NCBI GenBank assembly: GCA_020205615.1
Contig: CM035168.1
Location: forward strand, 8,498,237-8,562,236
DNA: 64,000 nucleotides
Origin: Panax quinquefolius
Taxonomy: Eukaryota; Streptophyta; Magnoliopsida; Apiales; Araliaceae
Direction of reading: 5' to 3'
Position numbers and translations under genes: made by a program. The stretch's first letter is position 1, and each line of letters starts with the position of its first letter. Of the stretch, positions 24,955 through 36,370 are shown piece by piece. The notes beneath the pieces were generated by a model that ran no database searches, was not told the DNA's origin, and saw nothing but the letters and a program-made list of their open reading frames with translations.

Positions 24955-25487
24955 GATTATTTATTGAGATGTGTTACAACGATAAAATATCGATGATGAA
25001 CTTTTAAATTATAGAAGATAGTAGATATCATGCTCTACTTGACTCTTCTAATGGATTGTTTGTTCCGCTGCAGTTAGACTTGTTGTCTATTATATTCTAT
25101 TAGTTTTACACTGTTGAAGGCTAACGATAATTTATTCTGCATTATATATCTTAGTCATAATATTCTTTACTAGGTTAGTTGAGCTCACCATTTGCTTTCA
25201 TTGTTCTCTTCAGGAAATGAGAACATAGCCGGGACTAGTCGAGGAATGGAGTGACAGTCCGAGATGGTGACTGTAGTAGTTCTCACTATTTTATAAAATA
25301 GTGTGATAATAATTATAATGAGGACTCCATTTGAGTTTGGATATTGTCTACGAGACAATATTCGTGTTAAAACTCTCAGCTACGTTTTGTCGTATTGTAT
25401 AAATGAAGTTTGTATTTAAATTTTGTACCATGTATTTGGCGACTCAAAATGGGTTGTGTATACCTATTTTGGGGGAATCACAAATTA

Positions 25488-26320
25488 CATACCCGGATCA
25501 TCTTTTATGCGCAATTATTAATTAGATAAAAAGAGACGGAGATCAGACCCATACCCTTGTAGAAACAAGCTTCCTCAAGTACGAGTTCACCTTCAATTCC
25601 TTTTCACGTTCAACTTGAATCTACCAGGTTTGATTCCTTCCTTTGATCAACGTTAGCCACCCAAGCGTTTGGTCTCTAGAGATAATCCACCAAGGAAGCA
25701 CAAATATTCAAGAAGGCGGGTGTTTGACAAAACCCTACTTCTATCTCTATAAAATATACGTATTCTCCTAACTCTTAGAATTGTCAATGTGTTTAACTCT
25801 AATCCATAATAAGAACTTATTTATAGATGTAGGCAATCCTCCTAAACCATTTAAAAAAGGGTTTTGATTTAATTAAATAAACTCCTTTAATTAATTAGGC
25901 TCTTAATCCAATTAGGAATAATTGAGAGTACATTTATTAATTAATTTCTAAACTCCTTTAGGAATTAAATAATAATAATAAGACTCCTCTTATTAATTAT
26001 ATTTAATATTTCTAAAATTTTAAATAATAAATATTAAGCTATTTAATTTATTCTATCACCATAGATTAAATTAAATACATTTAACTTATTATTACGATTA
26101 TGTAGTTTTACTTCTTAAATACATATTTTTTTTTTATGATGCTAATGACTTTTGGTTCTTCATTTTAAACCGCTTATGAATAAATCAATTAGAATAATTA
26201 TGATCTTATTTAAATAAATAAATTAAACTATTAATTTATTTAAATAAATAATATTTATTCTATAATAAGAATAAACCTCCTTAAAGATTAACGACTTTTT
26301 AGATAATATAATTATGAATA
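25488..26320 (-). repeat. Old copia LTR, second piece
   Basis: It continues the LTR begun at 12567 and follows the array LTRs (40910-41860) with scattered substitutions and indels. Recognisable blocks include CATACCCTTG, GATCAACGTTAGCCACCCAAG and the AATTAATTTATTTAAATAAA stretch. Similarity fades near 26320, where about half of the expected LTR is missing. This is the oldest layer of the 12.6-26.3 kb nest. Confidence 0.8.
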
Positions 26321-27966
26321 TAATTATACTTTTACTGATATATTTGACATAATAATTATACTTCATGATAAATGTATAAAAGGTCAAAAATAAAAATAAT
26401 TTGGCATGTATGGAGTATTCTCAGACTTCACAAAAAACAAAGTTTGATTTTCAATCATAACAAATGTACTAGGAATCTTATTTATTTAACAATAATTTAT
26501 TTCATACAACGAGTTAATTTTCAAACGTGGTAGTGTTAAATCTTATATGTAACACATCAAAATTAATATTTTTTAGCATCTCAAAAACAATGTTCAACTT
26601 CCCAACACGACAAATATAGTTGAAAACTTATTTATTTAATAAAAGCAGTATATTTTAAACTAATGAAATTTGGGTTGGGCGCCTACGATTTCGTGGTACT
26701 TCAGTAAGATTTTTTTTTCCCAACTAATAATTGTTCGTGCCTAAAGGCACGATATAATAAATATGCTCTTTGTTTCAACAAGTTGAAAATTAGAATAAAT
26801 TTAAATCGTCCTTGTATTTTTTCGTCTAAATCAATTAGAATAAATCTGAATCGTCCTTATATTTTTCCGTCCAAATTCAAATCGAGTTCTATCTTATTAT
26901 TATAGATTTGCCCAACCAATAGCCTTACACTCTATTTCTGAGTTTTGGACGAAAAAGAAAATAATAAAAAATTTAAATTAGAACAGAAAACAAAAAAATA
27001 AAAAAACTTAAAGTTCTCATTTGTGTTGTTTCTGAGTTTTTAATAGAAAATAATAAAAAAATTAAAAAATTTCTTTTCTTGCGTTGTTGAGTTCCAATGA
27101 AAAGAAAAGAAAAATATCACTTTTATAAATTTACCATTCTATTAATTATAATCATTGAACCATGAATAAATATGCAACCAATTAAGTGATATTATTCTTA
27201 TTCGATTTTAACAGTCCAACCAATTAGATGGATTAAAATAGTGTAGGAGGTGTCAATTTAGTTAACTATCATAATTTATTTAATTATATTTAATAATATA
27301 ATTTTTAAGTAATTAATCTCTATAAAATTATATTTATCATATATTAATTAATATTATTAAGACATAAATTTAAATACAATACAATAACTAATTATATAAT
27401 TCAATTATTAAGTCTAAAAATAAAGCTTAATTACTATATTTAAGAAAATATTTATGAAACTGCAAAACTTTATCAACCATATAATAATTAATAAACAAAA
27501 AGAACCGTTGCTTATTCCAAATAATGAGTTTGTTTTAAGTGAAAATTGCTAATAAGTAATTTCACACCAAAATTCTATCCACACAAACATTTTCAATTAT
27601 TAGGCACGTGAAACAGTGCATTTTCTTAATATAATGAAAGCGTTGATGGCAAATTAGCAATGAATAACCATAAATTATGTGGATATTAAATATTATGAAT
27701 TGAATGAATTTAAGTTACAAAAAATAGATGGAGTTGTTGTATCTAAATGAAAATGAGCAAGTATTATAGATTTCTAATTTTATTGATTTTAAAAGAGAAT
27801 AAAAATTAAGTATACCAATTATTTTGTTAAAATTTTGGGGAAACTAATTAATATCAAATTTTTATAAACCACGTGTATGATTAAAATAATGAGTTTAGGT
27901 TTGAGAATTGTTCACTAGGATGTGATAACAATTGAGATTTGGAAAGTATAACTCTATTGCTAAAAT
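26321..27966. other. AT-rich spacer without recognised features
   Basis: No supported coding frame is present. Some short direct repeats occur (TTAGAATAAAT twice, about 26790-26850), as do two diverged copies of a TTTCTGAGTTTT segment (26935 and 27030). A perfect small hairpin (CGTGCC TAAA GGCACG) lies at 26736-26751. It may be old transposon debris. Confidence 0.5.
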
Positions 27967-28349
27967 CTTAATGTTAGGAATAAGCATGTGAATGATATTC
28001 TTATTTACATATGATTTGATTATGATATACATATGAATGAATATGCAAGTATACTTGTATTAAGAAAAGTTGTAAAGTCCTCTGATAGATTATAGAAACA
28101 TATGTACAAGGACTTAGAATGAATTAATCAAATATGTTAGGTTAATCCTACATAAGCAAAACAGCTTTGTAAAGTCCTTAAAAAGAAATGATGTACAAGG
28201 ACTATAAACATAGAAAGATCAAGCATGTTAGGTTGATCGTATGATGTAATAGATAGGTTTGTTTGATCATCGAGCACTGCACCAGAAATAGTATTCTGCC
28301 AGGAGAGTCAAGGATAACTCGAGAGCTATCGAGGCAGAATCGTAGTCTG

Positions 28350-29500
28350 CAAGATAGTAGATCTCGGAGTTCATAGACTGCCAGGAGAGACGAGGAAGGA
28401 TCGTAGTGTGTCGAGTAAAGCTTCCTCGGAGTCGTAGTCTGCTGAGGAAGTCATGTTCAGAATCGTGAGAGACACGCCACTCTGCCGAATGGAGCATCTG
28501 TTAAAGCCAAGTCAAGAATCATATACTACACTTGGAGTCGTAGAGTCTACTAATGTCAAAGACAAGTCAAAAATCGTAGACTACACTCAGAGTCGTAGAG
28601 TCTACTGATCGTATCAAAGGCAGAGATCGTAGTCGAGCAAGATCAGATGAAGACAACAAGCACAACGACAGAAATCGTAGTGTCAAGATCTGATCTCGGA
28701 GTCGTAGTGTCTGCATTCGAAAATTTGAATCATAGAGTGCGAGCTAAGACCTCGATAGATGTGCTCATGAAAGCCAGGTAGAATCGTAGAGCAAACACGA
28801 TTCTCAACAATTGAGCACTCCTGAATATCCAAAGGAATGAAGTCTCCGGTTGGTATGCGCAAAGATACATCTCACCTAAAGGAAGCTAGAGAGCACTCAA
28901 CGAATGGCATGCAAGCTAATAGAAGATCTGAGCATCAACCCAATAAGCATCCAGATTGAGTTGTGAAGCCCTTAAAGATGAAGTCTTCCATAAGATGATC
29001 ATAAGAAGACTTCAAGATGGTGATCGAGGAAAGTCGACATATCTGATAGGCGTCAAGTGGAAAGATGACAACGATCTTGGAAGTAACCGGGGATCGTAGT
29101 GTTTGTCAAACGAAGAAGGAACCGATGGAGTATATACAAAGATCTTTGATGCGCCTCAAGAAGAACAAGGCTAAAGTGATTAAGCATTGGGTCGATCCAT
29201 TGATGATAAGTGAGCGGGAGATCACAAGGAGAAAGCGGTGGACACGCCACAAATCAAAGTGTCTTGTTATTCGAGAAAGGGCGGAAGCGAGGAGTCGAAG
29301 CCATACGTATCTGAGAACAGTTGAGGCAAACAGAAGTGTTGAAGCACTGCATGAAAGAAGGAAGAGTTATTCTTCACTAGAGATCAAGTGAACACTCTTC
29401 AAGATCGTAGTGTTAACTCTACATGTCAATAAGCATCAGTCAATAAGACACTACGGTCAGCTCCAAGAAGAAGTGCATCAGAATCGTAGAGTTCGAATAA
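28350..29500 (+). repeat. Dispersed AATCGTAG(A)GTCT motif array
   Basis: Variants such as AATCGTAGTCTGC, GAGTCGTAGAGTCTAC and GATCGTAGTGTT recur more than a dozen times at irregular spacing. Most lie in the first 600 bp of this range, with single copies near 29093, 29405 and 29481. The pattern is not explained by a protein frame. Confidence 0.7.
29065..29391 (+). CDS. Basic frame of unknown nature in the SIRE-like unit
   Basis: The 108-codon frame begins MTTILEVTGDRSVCQTKKEP and is rich in Arg, Lys and Glu. No family is recognised. It may be a relic of a coiled-coil region, or chance in a purine-rich stretch. The frame at 30009-30335 (MRMPLKMAAKLRAEKAKEIA) is of the same kind. Confidence 0.2.
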   Translation: MTTILEVTGDRSVCQTKKEPMEYIQRSLMRLKKNKAKVIKHWVDPLMISEREITRRKRWTRHKSKCLVIRERAEARSRSHTYLRTVEANRSVEALHERRKSYSSLEIK

Positions 29501-30008
29501 CTGAGGATTGAAGCATTAGCAACGGTTCAATATGAAGGTTGGCATTTGGACAAAATCTTATTGAGAGCATCGATGCAAGGACAACCTCTGATCAAGAAAT
29601 CAGAAGGGGGAAATAAAGTCGTTGACCTGCCCGAGACATCAAAGTAACATATCTGACGGGGTAGGTGAAACAGTAGACTGAAGTGTCAGAAAGTCAGAAA
29701 AAGATGTCATGTCACATTTGCAGTCTGCACCAAATAACTCGAGATCTGTGAAGCCATTTGAATAGCTTTCAATGGCTACTTTCCAACGGGAAGATTAAAA
29801 AGCAGTATAAATCAACAGAGCCTCAAAGATCAAGAGTTGTTGATGACTGCTATGTTGCAGAATCGTTGAGTTGTTGAGTGCTATTGTTGACTCTACGAGT
29901 TCCACCAAAGATCAACAGAACAAGTCTCAGTGACAGTGAGACTACCAAGGTGGAAGTGAAGCAGCTTTGAAGAAGGACTTAAATGGATAAGAGCTTCACT
30001 CAACAAAG

Positions 30009-30335
30009 ATGAGAATGCCATTAAAGATGGCAGCCAAGCTGAGAGCCGAGAAGGCCAAAGAGATAGCATTTAGAAAAGTGGCGAGTCTGAAAGAAGATCG
30101 GAGAGCCACTCTACGAATCACCATGAACCTAAAATTGAAACTAAAACAAGTGCGAACCATGTCTGGCAAAACATTCAAGAAAGGTTCGGGGATTTCTAAG
30201 TGCAGAAGAAGTCTACCAAAAGCTCAAGGACTTAGCAAATCCCGAAGGGGAAGGTGCACAATTGACATCGAGATGAAGATGAAGCGAAAAAGAGTAAAGA
30301 TCAAATTTGCACGAAGAAGATGTGGTCCGACTTGA
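30009..30335 (+). CDS. Basic coiled-coil-like frame in the SIRE-like unit
   Basis: The 108 codons are dominated by Lys, Arg and Ala, with an initial helix-forming stretch (AAKLRAEKAKEIAFRK). It lies in the same purine-rich strand as 29065-29391. No domain is recognised, and it is not counted as a real gene. Confidence 0.2.
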   Translation: MRMPLKMAAKLRAEKAKEIAFRKVASLKEDRRATLRITMNLKLKLKQVRTMSGKTFKKGSGISKCRRSLPKAQGLSKSRRGRCTIDIEMKMKRKRVKIKFARRRCGPT

Positions 30336-30915
30336 AGCGAGAATGGAAGAGGACCACCAAGTCGCTAAATCTGAAGATGTTCAGAGCTTAAAGACATCTT
30401 AGCAGCTCAGCACCAACAACATCAACAACAAGAAGCTAGGGCCTGAGGGGTCCTTGTCCGGAGGGACTAAATGAAGTTTCCAAGCCTGCTGGGCTTGAAG
30501 AGTTCCTAGGGAACTAGAGAAGTTTCAAGGCTGCTGGCCTTGAAGAGTTCTTAGTGAACTGAAGTCCCAAGATTTCTAGCCTTGAAGGAATCTTAGTGAT
30601 TCAGGGTGTTGCCCTTAGTGGAAATCCTACTAGTTGAAAGCAGAAGAGTGGATTAGGAGCTTGAGTCTCTGAACCACTTAAAACCCCTTGTGTCTTTTAC
30701 TTTATGTCATTTACATTATGTACATTAACTGCTATAACTACTATGTATATTTTAACTGCTTACGACTGAACTAACTCTACGAACAATGTATGTATGATTA
30801 TGAATACATCAATGAAGGGGATCTTTTACTTATTCCGCTGTGCTTGAAAAGATTCTTATGTTTGTCATATGCTAAAATAAATCAGAAAAGTATTTAAAAT
30901 TAAAAAAGGATCTAT

Positions 30916-30930
30916 CCCCCCCCCCCCCTG
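30916..30930. repeat. Poly-C tract
   Basis: A run of about 14 C lies near the 3' end of the SIRE-like unit, between GGATCTAT and TGCTAGATC. Length is likely uncertain in the assembly. Confidence 0.9.
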
Positions 30931-30966
30931 CTAGATCTATTGCGCCTACTGGGAACTAACACTTAA

Positions 30967-31450
30967 GATTGCTACTAAAAGAAGAGGGGGAGAAATTAAC
31001 AAAATATATTATTATAATTATTGATTGCCAACAAAAGGGTCGTTCACGCCAAAAAGTCTATTTTTCTTTATCGGCTTAGCTTTAGTAGATAAAAATAAAT
31101 TGAGAACCTGAGTTGTAATTTAAAATTTATTTTATTGAAAGTTGAGGATAATATGAGAATTATAAAAATATTACTTATTTCAATTTCTTTTCTGTGCAAA
31201 TCAGGCCAAATTTGAACGGAAAACTTTGGCAGGAAAAGTGGCCAAGTTTTCTATCCATTTCTTTTATTTTTCGTTTATTAAAAAACTCAGAAACATAAAA
31301 AATAGAAAAAAAAACTTCAATTTTTCGTCCATTTTTTTTATTTCTATTCATTTTAAAACTCAAAAACAGAGTGTTAATCTAATTTCAATGGATTTAGATT
31401 TATACTTTTATGAACATGCGAAACCACCCCGCCCAAATTTTATACATATA
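30967..31450. other. AT-rich DNA flanking the SIRE-like unit
   Basis: A purine tract AGAAGAGGGGGAGAAAT (about 30980-30996) resembles a copia polypurine tract and suggests that the target was another copia copy. The remainder is AT-rich with TTCGTCCATTT-type repeats also seen at 26820-26870. Confidence 0.4.
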
Positions 31451-31706
31451 CTCCCTCCGTCCCATAATATATGGCGTTTTAGAGTTATGTGCAATAATTA
31501 AGTAAATAATTATATAATATTAAATATAATATTAATTGTCTATAATACTCTTTACCATATACTTATCTTCTTATACTCTTTCATCTTTAACATTTTTCCA
31601 TGAGGGATAATTTTAGAAAGATTGTAGTTAATTCTCCTATATTATATAAAACGTCAAATAATTTAAAAAAAATAATATCATCTAAAGTATCATATATTAT
31701 GGGATT
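31451..31706. mobile_element. Stowaway-like MITE, right end decayed
   Basis: It starts TA-CTCCCTCCGTCCCATAAT, the Stowaway terminal repeat. The right end has ATATATTATGGGAT, complementary to the subterminal ATCCCATAATATAT. It is about 255 bp and shares inner blocks (AAATATAATATTAATTGTCT) with 62905-63244. Confidence 0.75.
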
Positions 31707-31739
31707 TGGATCTAGTATATATATACATAGAGGAAGGAT

Positions 31740-31985
31740 CTAAAGCATACCTCTTAAATAGTATACCTCTCTTAAATAATATATATTTATTAAAATTACG
31801 TCGTTTTGATGATTTTTTTTTTTAAAAAAATAATATTAAAAGAAAGTGGTCCAACTTACTTTCTTTTTATTTATAAAAATATCACCCGCGGCCCAACTTG
31901 TTTTTAAAAAAATCATCAAAACTATATAATTTTAATAAAAGTATGTTATTTAAAAGAGATATATTATTTAAGAGGTATGTTTTAT
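31740..31985. mobile_element. Foldback MITE with about 78-bp inverted arms
   Basis: The arm at 31745-31823 (ATACCTCTTAAATAGTATAC through CGTTTTGATGATTTT) is complementary to 31904-31982 (AAAATCATCAAAACTATA through AAGAGGTAT). The loop of about 80 bp is GC-richer (ATCACCCGCGGCCCAAC). I see no clear target duplication. Confidence 0.8.
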
Positions 31986-31997
31986 TTCAGATTCTGT

Positions 31998-33976
31998 ATA
32001 TACATATTACTTGTATTTTATTATAAAATTCATACACTGATCAATATACTTTAACTTAAATGAGAGTACTATTTTTTAAATATATTTTTGATATTTTTAT
32101 GCAGTTCTTTTTTATATTAAGGTATGATCCATTATATACTTATGTAAAAAATATATATATAAAATTTTAAAAATATATGTGTAAATATCAGTTTACAACT
32201 TATATTATCTTTTCGTTGTGTAAGATTCTTTTTTTAAAACGGGGTACCTTATGTAAGAAACAAATTATAAACATATCTTCTTATATTATTTTTTGTTAAT
32301 AAAGAGTGAGAAACTCAACTTCAACTTCCCTTTCCACCATTGTATTCTTTTTCTTTTTTTTTAAAATAATGATCTAATTAGTCAATAAATTGTCATTTTT
32401 AAATATTTTTGATTATCAGCTATTGTATTTTGCTGGCTAATATAAAAATCTTATTCTATTATCTATACAATATTTTATTTTATATTATAATATGACGTGT
32501 ATTATATATTAGCAACACGTCAAACATAATTTGAACTAATAAATTTAGCTTGTTTTGTTTTTTCTCTTATCAATAGAATTTGATAGTTCATATTAAATGC
32601 TTTTTTAAAAAAATCAATGAACCTAAAATGTAACGAATTAAGTTTTATTATTTATTTTTTAATTATTCGTGGAAGCCCGATCAATAATAATTTTAGTAGA
32701 GTTTTGATATGTATTATGATAAATTTTTATCGAATTATAATTACAAAATTTATCGATACATAAAATTAAATAAAATTATAAAATAACTCAACTTATTGCA
32801 TATATTTCTATATGAGTCATCATTTAATATTTATTTATTAATAATTAAAAAATTAACCTAAATATTGATAACATATATTATTTTATGTGCTAATGATATC
32901 TATCGATCGGTGGAAAAGTGAACGGTTAGCGGTGAGCAATGAACGGACAAAAAGTAGTACGTGAGGCTAAACAAACAAATGTATACAATTCACCGTGAAT
33001 GACGGAGGAACTGCCACGCCCACCGGAGGTTAGATGGTCAATCCTTAGCATGACTTGGGCGGACAGCTGTCCAGAACCACCGCCGGCAACCCCTTCGACT
33101 TTCACATTGGATGTCTTTTTCTTTTTCTTTCTTTTTTTAATAACGTGAAGTTTTTAGATTGCAGTCACTTTCACATTGGACTCATGTTTTTAATTAATTT
33201 CATTAGGACAATATTAATATTTAATTTGTACCATAATTTAACGCATTAAATTACATTTTTCAATATGCATGTTTACCCATAGAACATCTATTAAAAAGTA
33301 ACGAAGAGAATATTAATTTTCTTTTCATATAAATCTTAAATATTAATGTCACAATACCTCAATTTTAATTACAAAATTATTGGAATGGATTAATTTAAGG
33401 ACTTGGGGTCATGCTTAAAATTAATAAAATACTCCTTTCGTTCCACTTTTATCATGAAAAGAAAAAGGAGAAAGGGAAATTATATGCTAATGGCTTCACT
33501 TAGTGGTAATCTTTGCTTACTAATAATGATTAAGAGTCATGGATTACAGCTCTCCATATAATTGCTCATATATATACTTTTACTAATAAAAATTTAGAAA
33601 ATACTAAAACTTTCTCGTGTGTAATAATACACTTTTAAATATTAAATGAAGTAAAAGGAAGGGATTGAATAAATTAATACTAGGGACTGCTTGCCCTAAA
33701 TTCTGCTAGCTAATCACTGGGTTTTAATTAGCTAAAAATGTTGGAAGAATTTAAATTATTAATAAATTTATTTAATTTTTATATTATATTTTTATCTAAT
33801 TAACTCATGGAATAACAACGTTTGTATACAAACATAAAATTACCCTAGTAGTGATGATAAGTTTTAGGTTATTATTTGAAATTTAATAAAAAAAAATTGA
33901 AGTGGTTGAGAAAGTTAAGATTGTAGCAATCATAAAATTTGTTATATATTTTCTGAGTAGAAATGGAGACTATAAA
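31998..33976. other. AT-rich spacer
   Basis: No supported gene is present. A slightly GC-richer piece at about 32910-33120 holds CCACCGCCGGCAACCCC and a 14-bp direct repeat ACTTTCACATTGGA (33100 and 33168). A degenerate CTCCTTTCGTTCCAC at about 33431 suggests a Stowaway fragment. Confidence 0.5.
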
Positions 33977-34144
33977 GAGTGGATAGCAGATCCTCTGTCT
34001 TCATTTTTTTGTTCTCTTGTGTCCCTCTATTTAAATTTTGATATTTAATCTTTTATTTAACAATAATTAATTCTAAAATTAAATAAAAAGACATGTGTCA
34101 AAATTGAAGTGGGGGGACACAAGGGGACAGAGGATCTACTCTCC
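33977..34144. mobile_element. Short inverted-repeat MITE
   Basis: GGATAGCAGATCCTCTGTC at the left and GACAGAGGATCTACTCTCC at the right form inverted ends. They continue inward as TTGTGTCCC and GGGACACAA. Total length is about 168 bp. The superfamily is not determined. Confidence 0.75.
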
Positions 34145-35749
34145 AAAGAGTGGGTAGGATAATATAACTAGTACTCCCTCCGTCCCTAATTATTTGACGT
34201 TTTAGAAGTGGACACAATATTAAGATAATGATTAGAAAACATTAAATATAGTACTCAATTGTCTATAATACCCTTAAATCTTTTGTTCGGATAAGGAGAA
34301 AGAAAGAGTTTAATGGGGGGTAATTTTGGAAAAATTATCATTAATTCTCCTAAATTTAAATAAACGTCAAATAATTGGGGACAAATTATAAAATCCTAAA
34401 TTTTACGAATAAAGATTTATATTTCTCGAAATTTTTTTTGAATATTATGGTGTGGATTTAATATAATGTTATAGTTGTGGGTAATATTTATAAATTTTGC
34501 AAAGTATGCAAGTTGTTATAAAATATTCGTTTGGTCGGGGAATATTCTTTTTGTCGAAAATATCAGTACGACGGCACAATCATTGGTGAACCCCACAACG
34601 AAATTATTGTCGGATTGAAAAAACGACAAAAATATTTTTATGAAAATAACGGCGGAAGTTTTATCGTTACTACTGTTGAACTACTTCGGTAGTAAAAATA
34701 CGATGTACACGCGTGGTTGCATAGTAGCACACTATTATTGATTATTGATGCTTACGTGAGAAGTCACTCAGGTTATACTCAATTATTGCTATAGTAATTG
34801 TTGCATCATATCTCTCATATTATTGATTCGATTATTGTCACAGTATCTTCTGCATTATATGATATATTATTAAATCAATAATTGAGACGACAAAGTTATT
34901 CATATTATTAAATTATAATATTTACAATGTCTAGAAGTTCTTCCAAGGAGAGGTTTGGTGACCTAATTGCGCGTCAATAGTGAGAAATTCTAATTGGAAA
35001 GCACCCTCTTTCCTAGGAACGACCTTGTTGTTAAATATTGTGAGTTATAATATTAATGATGAATAAGTTCGTGTTGATTAAAGATAATTTTGATAGTTCC
35101 ATTGTGTTGGGATTATTAGTGTTAGTGAAAATCGACATCTATTCCGATGATAATTGATGTCTGAGGGTTATATTGATAAATCGGGGAATTTATCGGATAA
35201 ATGAGCAATTAATTGCTACTAATTTACATGCTTATATAACTATTTGTTCACAAGTGTGTACTATTGAATCACATTCTTATACTATTAGGGGAGTTGGTGC
35301 AAGTTTGATAATACTTGCATGATTAAGTTAAAGATGGAGGTATAGATGGAGGTACTATGTTGTAATTAATTTTTTCACATGTTTAGAACTATTGAGTCAC
35401 ATGATTTATTATTGAGTCGCATGATTTTACTATTGATTCACATGATTTACTATTAGGGAAGTTGGTGCAAGATTGATAATACTTACAGGACTAAATTAAA
35501 AATGAAGAAAAAGTTGGAGGTATTGTACTGTAATTTTTTGAACCCCAAAACGTGCAATTATCGAAACTATGTTTTCCTATAAATAGAAGCTCATTCTTCC
35601 TTCATTTCTCACCAATTCACTAAAGCTTTAGAGCCATTATTATAGAGAGATTTTATAGAGAGAAAGAAGAAGAGAAGTCTGCTCCCTCACTATTCCAGTA
35701 TCCAGTCTTCTTTTGAGGTAAGGGGTATTATTTTTTTTATTCATGAAGA

Positions 35750-36330
35750 GAACTTCTGTTATTCCATTCTTTATTATTACATTGGAATAACTTTGTATCG
35801 TGGTCTACCCTATACTTGGTGAAATTCTTACATTATTTCATTATTTATTATTCTCTTTGGAATAACTTTACATCGCAATCTGCGCATACGTGGTGAAATT
35901 CTGTTGTTATTTCATTCTTTATTATTACATTGGAATATCTTGTGCATACGTTTCACATGGGGACTGGTTCCGCCTTTTTATTATTACATTGGAATATCCA
36001 CATGCATGCGTTTTATGCTTGGGACTGGTTCCATCTTTATTATTATGTTGGAATATCCTGTTTGTGTGTGTTTCTGCTGACTGGTTCCGTTATTTATTAT
36101 TACATTGGAATAACACATGTCATCTTGAAAGTACCGCGTGCATGGTGATTTCTGTTGTTATTCTATTCTTTATTATTACATTGGAATATCACATCCGGTG
36201 CGTATTCGCTTTGACTGGTTCCGTTATTTATTATTACATTGGGATAACTTTGTCATACATCTGGTACCGCATGTGCACAGTGATTTCTTTTGTTATTCCA
36301 TTCTTTATTATACTCAGTTGGTTAAAGTTT
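35750..36330. repeat. 60-bp minisatellite, best-preserved copy
   Basis: Eight or nine units share TTTATTATTACATTGGAATA. Alternating units add a GACTGGTTCCG box or a GGTGAAATTCT/GGTGATTTCT box. Because unit lengths are near a multiple of three, one frame stays open for 225 codons (35890-36567). It has no sign of being a real protein. Confidence 0.88.
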
Positions 36331-36370
36331 GACTTCTATACTCGTCATGAAATATCATTTTATTTGGTAT

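Larger units (their letters stand above)
12603..25482 (+). mobile_element. Gypsy solo LTR, forward (12603-13865 and 24430-25482), target duplication AATTA
   Basis: It starts TGTAAGACCCC at 12603 and ends GGGGGAATCACA at 25482. AATTA sits directly outside both ends. With the nested insertion removed it is about 2.3 kb of LTR without internal coding region, so it is a solo LTR left by recombination between two LTRs. It is split at the sequence CTATT by the reverse LTR at 13866-24424. Confidence 0.9.
27972..30961 (+). mobile_element. SIRE/copia-like LTR unit of 3 kb with target duplication CTTAA
   Basis: The ends TGTTAGGAATAAG and GGGAACTAACA form the TGTTAG/CTAACA inverted termini of many copia LTRs. 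CTTAA lies directly outside at 27967-27971 and 30962-30966. The last 350 bp (CTAGTTGAAAGCAG, then TGAACCACTTAAAACCCCTT) resemble the R-U5 end of SIRE/Angela-type LTRs. The interior (about 28260-30430) is more GC-rich than its surroundings, is packed with a TCGTAG motif, and holds lysine/arginine-rich frames. It could be a very long solo LTR or a non-autonomous element whose LTR boundaries I cannot see. Confidence 0.65.

Noticed and set aside
26736..26751. Perfect hairpin resembling a Helitron 3' end
   Set aside because: No CTRR terminus follows within the usual distance and no Helitron 5' end (TC) or Rep/helicase coding sequence is seen.
28267..28497. 76-codon frame on - in the SIRE-like unit
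   Set aside because: It lies opposite the TCGTAG-motif stretch with no recognisable domain. It is probably a product of base composition.
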